Assembly: GCA_039725955.1 (NCBI GenBank)
Contig: CP091034.1
Coordinates: forward strand, 2,046,001-2,110,000
DNA length: 64,000 nucleotides
Direction: 5' to 3'
From: Sinorhizobium sp. B11
GTDB lineage: Bacteria > Pseudomonadota > Alphaproteobacteria > Rhizobiales > Rhizobiaceae
Shown here: positions 59,488 to 64,000 of the stretch, in pieces
Layout: every line of letters starts with the position of its first letter
Position numbering within the stretch: the stretch's first letter is position 1
Made by a program: the position numbers and the translations under genes
The notes under the pieces: generated by a model
The model's input: only the letters and a program-made list of their open reading frames with translations
What the model was told of the DNA's origin: nothing
The model's database searches: none

Positions 59488-61305
59488 ATGCCTCCCCAAA
59501 AAAATGCTCATCGCCCCCATGATTTCATGGGTGGCCTCTCCCGGCGCGAGGCCGGGGATTTCACCACCGACAAGCGCGTTCTGGCCCTGGTCGGCATGGC
59601 CTTGATCGTCGGCACGGGCGGCGCCTTTGCCGCCTGGGTTCTGGTCAGCCTCATCTCGCTGGTGACGAACCTCGTCTGGTTCCACCGTTTCAGCATCGCC
59701 GCCGTATCGATGGCGCAGGCGCCGCGCTCCGTCTGGATGGTGCTCATTCCCGTCATCGGCGGCCTCGTCATCGGCCTGATGGCCCGCTACGGCTCCGAAA
59801 AGATCCGCGGTCATGGCATTCCCGAAGCGATCGAGGCGATCCTGATCGGCGGCAGCCGCATGTCGCCGAAGGTGGCGGTCCTGAAACCCCTCTCTTCGGC
59901 CATCTCGATCGGCACCGGCGGCCCCTTCGGCGCGGAAGGCCCGATCATCATGACGGGCGGCGCAATCGGCTCGCTCTTTGCCCAGTGCTTTCATCTGAGC
60001 TCGGCCGAACGCAAGACGCTGCTGGTCGCCGGTGCCGCCGCCGGCATGACCGCGATCTTCGGTTCGCCGATCGCCGCAATCATGCTTGCCGTAGAACTGC
60101 TGCTGTTCGAATGGAAGCCGCGCAGCTTCATTCCCGTTGCGGTCGCTGCCTGCGTCTCGATCTGCTGGCGCCCCTTCCTGTTTCAGGCCGGTCCGCTCTT
60201 TCCCAAGCAGTTCCATATGGATCTGCCGTGGTGGGGCATCCTGCTCTGCGCCGCAATGGGCATTATCGCCGGGCTGCAATCCGGTATCCTGACCACGCTG
60301 CTCTACAAGGTCGAGGATCTTTTCGAGGCGCTACCGATCCACTGGATGTGGTGCCCTGCCCTCGGCGGCCTATTCATCGGCCTTGGCGGCCTGATCGAGC
60401 CTCGGGTGCTCGGCGTCGGCTACGACATCATCGACGGCCTGCTGAACAGCTCCATCCTGCCGGCGGCGGTGCTGACGATCCTCCTGGTGAAAGCCGCGAT
60501 CTGGCTTGTCGCCCTCTCGTCGGGCACGTCAGGCGGCGTGCTGGCGCCGCTGCTGATCTTCGGTGGAGCGCTCGGCTGGCTGGTCGGCCTTTTCCTTCCC
60601 GGCGATCCCGGTTTCTGGGCGTTGCTCGGTATGGCTGCCATGATGGGCGGCACCATGCGTGCGCCGCTCACCGGCACCTTCTTTGCCGTGGAACTGACGG
60701 GCGACGTCTCCTCGCTGCTGCCGCTTCTGGCGGCAACCGTTTCCGCCTACGCGGTGACGGTACTTCTGCTGCGCCGGTCGATCCTGACGGAAAAGATTGC
60801 CCGCCGCGGCCAGCACATCACCCGTGAATATGGCATTGACCCGTTCGAGTTCTCCCGCGCCCGTGACATCATGATCAGGGAGGTCGATACGTTCCCGGCG
60901 GATATGACGGTGGGCGACGCGACCCATTTCTTCACGGCGACCGCGAAGACCCACCGCGTCTATCCGGTCGTCGATGGCAGGGGCATCGTCAAAGGCCTGG
61001 TCTCGCGCGGCGATGCGCTGCGCTGGCAACAGGATGGGACGCTTGCCGACCAGACGCTCGGCGATCTCGTCTCCGACACCTCCCTGCCGCTCGCCCACCC
61101 GGACGATACGGTCGGCTATGTCGCCGACCTGATGCTGGCGACGGACGCCGGTCGCATCCCGATCGTCGATCCCGAAAACGGAGAGCTGCGCGGCCTCGTC
61201 GCCCGCAAGGACCTGCTGCGCCTGCGCCATTCGCTGAAGGCAACCGAGACGGAGCGTCAGCCCTATTTCGGACCACGAAGGCAAATGGGCGAAACACGCA
61301 CCTGA
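59488..61305 (+). CDS. ClC-family chloride channel/antiporter with C-terminal CBS domains
   Basis: The 605-aa membrane protein has about 10-12 helices and the ClC signature sequences: GHGIPEAIEA (a variant of GSGIP), GTGGPFGAEGPI (with the gating Glu), AAAGMTAIFGSPIAAIMLAVEL and SSGTSGGVLAPLLIFGGALG. Two CBS domains follow (residues about 450-590: DIMIREVDTFPADMTVGDA and LGDLVSDTSLPLAHPDDTVG), which bind nucleotides. It moves chloride or other anions; channel versus H+ antiporter mode is not decided here. It is divergent from the MarR pair and likely controlled by it. Confidence 0.93.
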   Translation: MPPQKNAHRPHDFMGGLSRREAGDFTTDKRVLALVGMALIVGTGGAFAAWVLVSLISLVTNLVWFHRFSIAAVSMAQAPRSVWMVLIPVIGGLVIGLMARYGSEKIRGHGIPEAIEAILIGGSRMSPKVAVLKPLSSAISIGTGGPFGAEGPIIMTGGAIGSLFAQCFHLSSAERKTLLVAGAAAGMTAIFGSPIAAIMLAVELLLFEWKPRSFIPVAVAACVSICWRPFLFQAGPLFPKQFHMDLPWWGILLCAAMGIIAGLQSGILTTLLYKVEDLFEALPIHWMWCPALGGLFIGLGGLIEPRVLGVGYDIIDGLLNSSILPAAVLTILLVKAAIWLVALSSGTSGGVLAPLLIFGGALGWLVGLFLPGDPGFWALLGMAAMMGGTMRAPLTGTFFAVELTGDVSSLLPLLAATVSAYAVTVLLLRRSILTEKIARRGQHITREYGIDPFEFSRARDIMIREVDTFPADMTVGDATHFFTATAKTHRVYPVVDGRGIVKGLVSRGDALRWQQDGTLADQTLGDLVSDTSLPLAHPDDTVGYVADLMLATDAGRIPIVDPENGELRGLVARKDLLRLRHSLKATETERQPYFGPRRQMGETRT

Positions 61306-61332
61306 GGCTCAGACATCTGATTGTAGGTGAAA

Positions 61333-61357
61333 TCCGCCGTCAGCCTGTGACGGCGGA
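61333..61357. terminator. Hairpin between convergent ClC and MFS genes
   Basis: Ten-base arms TCCGCCGTCA/TGACGGCGGA with a five-base loop; there is no T-tract. Confidence 0.5.
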
Positions 61358-61391
61358 GAATGACTTGGGAATATAGCGTCAAACGCAGGCC

Positions 61392-62842
61392 TCACCTGTA
61401 TGCGTGATCTATTACTGGCCCTTTTTGCAATGCGCGGAACAGAATGAGGCCCAGAGCAACGGCGACCAAATTATAGAGCGTCGCGACCGCGAATGCCGTC
61501 CCATAGGCACTGGCGGTTCGAACAGCGGAAGCTGGTTCTGTGCCGCTCCCGTTACTGATGCCGAACAGGATCATACCGACGATCGTCACGCCAAAAGCCG
61601 AGCCTGCGGTTTGGATGGTGCTGAAAACGCCTGACGCCATCCCGGCTTCAGTATCTGCAACAGTGCTTAGAACCATGTTGAGCAGAAGCGGAATGATGAT
61701 TCCCTGACCAAACCCCTGGAGGATCACTGAGACAGTCAATGCCGATCTATCTCCGCCGACAAAGCCGTCGATAACCGCGATCACCAAGCCTAAGCTGAAG
61801 ACGCCCATGCCAAATGTCGGCGCCCCATGCTGCAGCCGTTTCGCAAACCAGGCCGAAACCACGGAACCGGCAAAGAATGCGACAGTGGAAGGCAAGAACA
61901 GCATGGCCGCCTGAAGAGGGCTCTGGCCGAGGCCGATCTGCAAGAAGATCGTCAGAGACAGCGAGAACGAACTGATCGCGGAGAAAAATAGAAACGATGC
62001 CAACATGCCGAGGGCCACACCGTTTTTCTTGAACAGCGAGGGATCAATGATTGGGATGCCGCCGAGCCGCCTCACGCGGTTTTCGTAGGCAATAAAGGCC
62101 GCGAACAAAGGCACGGATAGCAGTAGGCCGAGGACCGTCCACCATGGCCAATGTTGTTCCTGTCCGACCATTGCTGGCAGGAGGATCGCCGTGAGTGCGA
62201 GGCGCCAAGTAGTGCGCCCATGAGATCGAGCCTTGCCGATGTAGCGTCTCTGGTTTCGACAATGAACCATTTCCCGGCAATGAGGGCGTAGGCGGCGATG
62301 GGAAGGTTGACGAAGAAGATCAGGCGCCAGTCGAGGCTGCCAATGTCGAGTGCCATCAAGCCGCCGCCGAGCAGTTGCGAGGCCGCACCTGCGATACCTT
62401 GCACCGCGCCCATCACGGCAAAAGCCCGCCGACGCTCGTCACCATCGAACAACAATCGCAGCGACGCATAGACCTGCGGCATCATCAGGGCTGCGCCGAT
62501 GCCCTGCAGGGCTCGGGAGGCAATAAGGCTCCAGGGAGATAAAGCGATGCCACACAGCAGGGACGCCAGCGCAAAGATTGCCATGCCGGAGAGGAACATC
62601 CGTCGACGACCATAGAAGTCGCCGAGCCGTGCGCCATTGAGCAGCATTGCGCCGTAAGAAACGCTGTAAGCCACCATGATCATCTGCAATTCGGCATTCG
62701 ACGCGTGCAGGTCCCGTTGGATGTTCGGCAAGGCCACATTGACTATGAAAAGGTCGAGGATGGTGACGAAATTTCCGGCCAGCAGCACCGCGAGTGATGA
62801 ATTGGCTCCTGCCCTCTGTCGTTCCTTTTGTGTCAACTTCAT
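61392..62842 (-). pseudogene. DHA2-type MFS transporter gene with a frameshift
   Basis: The N-terminal frame (start 62842, GGAG upstream) runs through LDLFIVNVALPNIQRDLHAS, ARLGDFYGRRRMF and RALQGIGAALMMPQVY to ARLDLMGALL near 62200. The C-terminal frame then continues with LALTAILLPAMVGQEQHWPWW and eight more helices to 61392. Dropping two bases (GC) or adding one near 62200-62206 rejoins GALLG and LALTAILLP. It could be a real break or a sequencing error; otherwise a normal 14-helix efflux pump. It is divergent from a LysR regulator. Confidence 0.78.
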
Positions 62843-62947
62843 CTTTTTCTCCGGCTAAAGGAAAGCAGAAGCCGAATTGGCTTCTTGTCGGAGGAAACGA
62901 TATTATGTCTTCAATATGGATCAATCGCCGGGAATGGACTTACATAA

Positions 62948-62962
62948 AGGACAAAATGTCCT
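62948..62962. promoter_or_regulatory. Inverted repeat before the LysR gene
   Basis: AGGACA and TGTCCT around AAA, 13 bp before the LysR ATG and about 105 bp before the divergent MFS ATG. It may be an operator. Confidence 0.4.
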
Positions 62963-62975
62963 CTATGATGTAACC

Positions 62976-63905
62976 ATGGATAGTCTCAGCAGCCTTACCG
63001 CCTTCGTTCATGCCGCCGAGCGACACAGCTACGTGGCGGCGGCCCGCGTCGCCGGGGTCTCTCCATCGGCCATCGGAAAGGCCATCGCTCGCCTGGAAGC
63101 GCGGCTTGGCGTCCGGTTGTTCAACAGGACGACGCGCAATATCAGCCTGACGGAGGAAGGTTCAGCCTTCTACGAACGCTGCAAGCGCATTATCGATGAT
63201 CTCGAAGATGCGGAGACGAGCATTATCGAAAGCCGGAAACGCCCGAAGGGGCGCCTGCGCGTCAGCGTTCCGCATATCGTCGGTCATCACCTCCTGATGC
63301 CGATCCTGCCGGCGTTTGTCGAACGATATCCGGACATTGAGCTGGATATCGACTTTGAGGATCGCGTCGCCGATCTGGTGACAGAAGGACTGGATGTTGT
63401 CATTCGCAGCGGAGAACTCGCCGATACCGGTCTGATCGCCCGTCGTCTCGGTGAGCAGCATTTTGTCGTTTGTGGAAGTCCCGGCTACTTCGCTCGCCAT
63501 ACGCTGCCGACAACGCCAGCCGATCTTGCCGGGCATGCCTGCATACATTTCAAATATCCAACCAGCGGTCGCCTGGCGCCCTGGGCTTTTGCTCCTCCGA
63601 ACGAAAAACTGATCTTGCCGAGGAGCCTGACGTTCAACAATACGGACGCGGGCTTGCAAGCCGCGCTGGATGGTTTGGGCGTTGCCCATTTGCCAGTCTA
63701 TGTGGCGGCGGCGCATATTCGCGGAGGATTGCTCGTTCCCGCCCTGACCTCATACATGGTCGCGTTTGGTTCACTGTCTCTCGTCTGGCCGTCAAATCGC
63801 CAGTTATCACCGAAGGTTCGGGCCTTTGTGGATTTCGTAGCCGAGCATCTCGCCGATCGACCAGATGCTTTCCAGGCCCATGTGGCTCCCTCGCGAAATT
63901 CCTGA
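62976..63905 (+). CDS. LysR-family transcriptional regulator
   Basis: The 309-aa protein has an N-terminal winged HTH (residues 1-60: MDSLSSLTAFVHAAERHSY, GVSPSAIGKAIARLEARLGVRLFNRTTR) and the two-lobed effector-binding domain from about residue 90 (GRLRVSVPHIVGHHLLMPILPAF). The length is normal. ATG 62976 is the usual start; the frame extends 33 codons further upstream without family sequence. It is divergent from the frameshifted MFS gene, so it probably controls that gene and itself. The effector is unknown. Confidence 0.92.
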   Translation: MDSLSSLTAFVHAAERHSYVAAARVAGVSPSAIGKAIARLEARLGVRLFNRTTRNISLTEEGSAFYERCKRIIDDLEDAETSIIESRKRPKGRLRVSVPHIVGHHLLMPILPAFVERYPDIELDIDFEDRVADLVTEGLDVVIRSGELADTGLIARRLGEQHFVVCGSPGYFARHTLPTTPADLAGHACIHFKYPTSGRLAPWAFAPPNEKLILPRSLTFNNTDAGLQAALDGLGVAHLPVYVAAAHIRGGLLVPALTSYMVAFGSLSLVWPSNRQLSPKVRAFVDFVAEHLADRPDAFQAHVAPSRNS

Positions 63906-64000
63906 TTTTCGTCGGAAATAAGCAGAACTGAGATCGCTCGTTAAATCTTGCTGCAAATATCAAACGCAAAAGTCCACCTTCGGAGAGGATTCTTTGCGTC
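63906..64000. other. Window end, no feature
   Basis: Ninety-five bases after the LysR gene; I see no supported gene or terminator. Confidence 0.5.

Noticed and set aside
1..64000. CRISPR arrays, tRNA/rRNA genes, insertion sequences
   Set aside because: No regularly spaced repeats, no tRNA-like cloverleaf with TTCGA arms, and no transposase frames were recognised by eye.

Overview
The window reads as chromosomal DNA of a GC-rich alphaproteobacterium, most likely of the Rhizobiaceae (Rhizobium/Agrobacterium group). The evidence is the gene types (bluB behind a B12 riboswitch, two DAHP synthase classes, two fumarase classes, glutamine-dependent nadE, a long YcbB-like L,D-transpeptidase, Tad-type proteins) and the protein style; no database search was possible. 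No rRNA, tRNA, CRISPR array, IS element or prophage was recognised. Almost the whole window is coding.

0-12 kb: a DHA2 efflux pump cut by the window edge, bluB with its cobalamin riboswitch, a second DHA2 pump, and a class I DAHP synthase behind an aromatic-rich leader peptide and attenuator. These are followed by a secreted unknown, nadE with a beta-propeller protein, a DUF1003 membrane protein, a STAND-type winged-helix regulator and a DJ-1-like protein.

12-19 kb: an ArsR regulator with an MFS pump and a kinase-like phosphotransferase, two Tat-exported hydrolases, a GFA-family protein, a TadG-like pseudogene and an NTF2-like protein.

19-25 kb: a compact accessory island with a GlyRS-like stand-alone catalytic core, three NUDIX proteins, a HIT protein, a frameshifted second-type tyrS and a membrane-anchored LAS-type peptidase. 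I propose that it handles aminoacyl-adenylates or nucleotides, possibly as immunity or an unknown biosynthetic module.

25-43 kb: mainly core metabolism: class II DAHP synthase, a TadG/vWA protein, gor, rpiA, gph, an L,D-transpeptidase, fumC, fumA and a diguanylate cyclase. It ends with a divergent glucoamylase/ROK-kinase pair.

43-47 kb: a methyltransferase, an alpha/beta hydrolase, a chromate transporter and an EamA transporter.

47-58 kb: envelope and sulfate-ester functions: a DUF1254 protein, LysE, a Cys-rich/OmpA/bestrophin-like trio, an MltF-like transglycosylase, an alkylsulfatase and an arylsulfatase. Five transcription units here carry the same upstream motif, in the same orientation, at 60-140 nt from the start codon, which suggests one undescribed regulon. 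Next to it lie fragments of a DUF1254/1214 gene and a HIT gene.

58-64 kb: two tandem MarR paralogues divergent from a ClC channel across a perfect palindrome, a frameshifted DHA2 transporter and its divergent LysR regulator.
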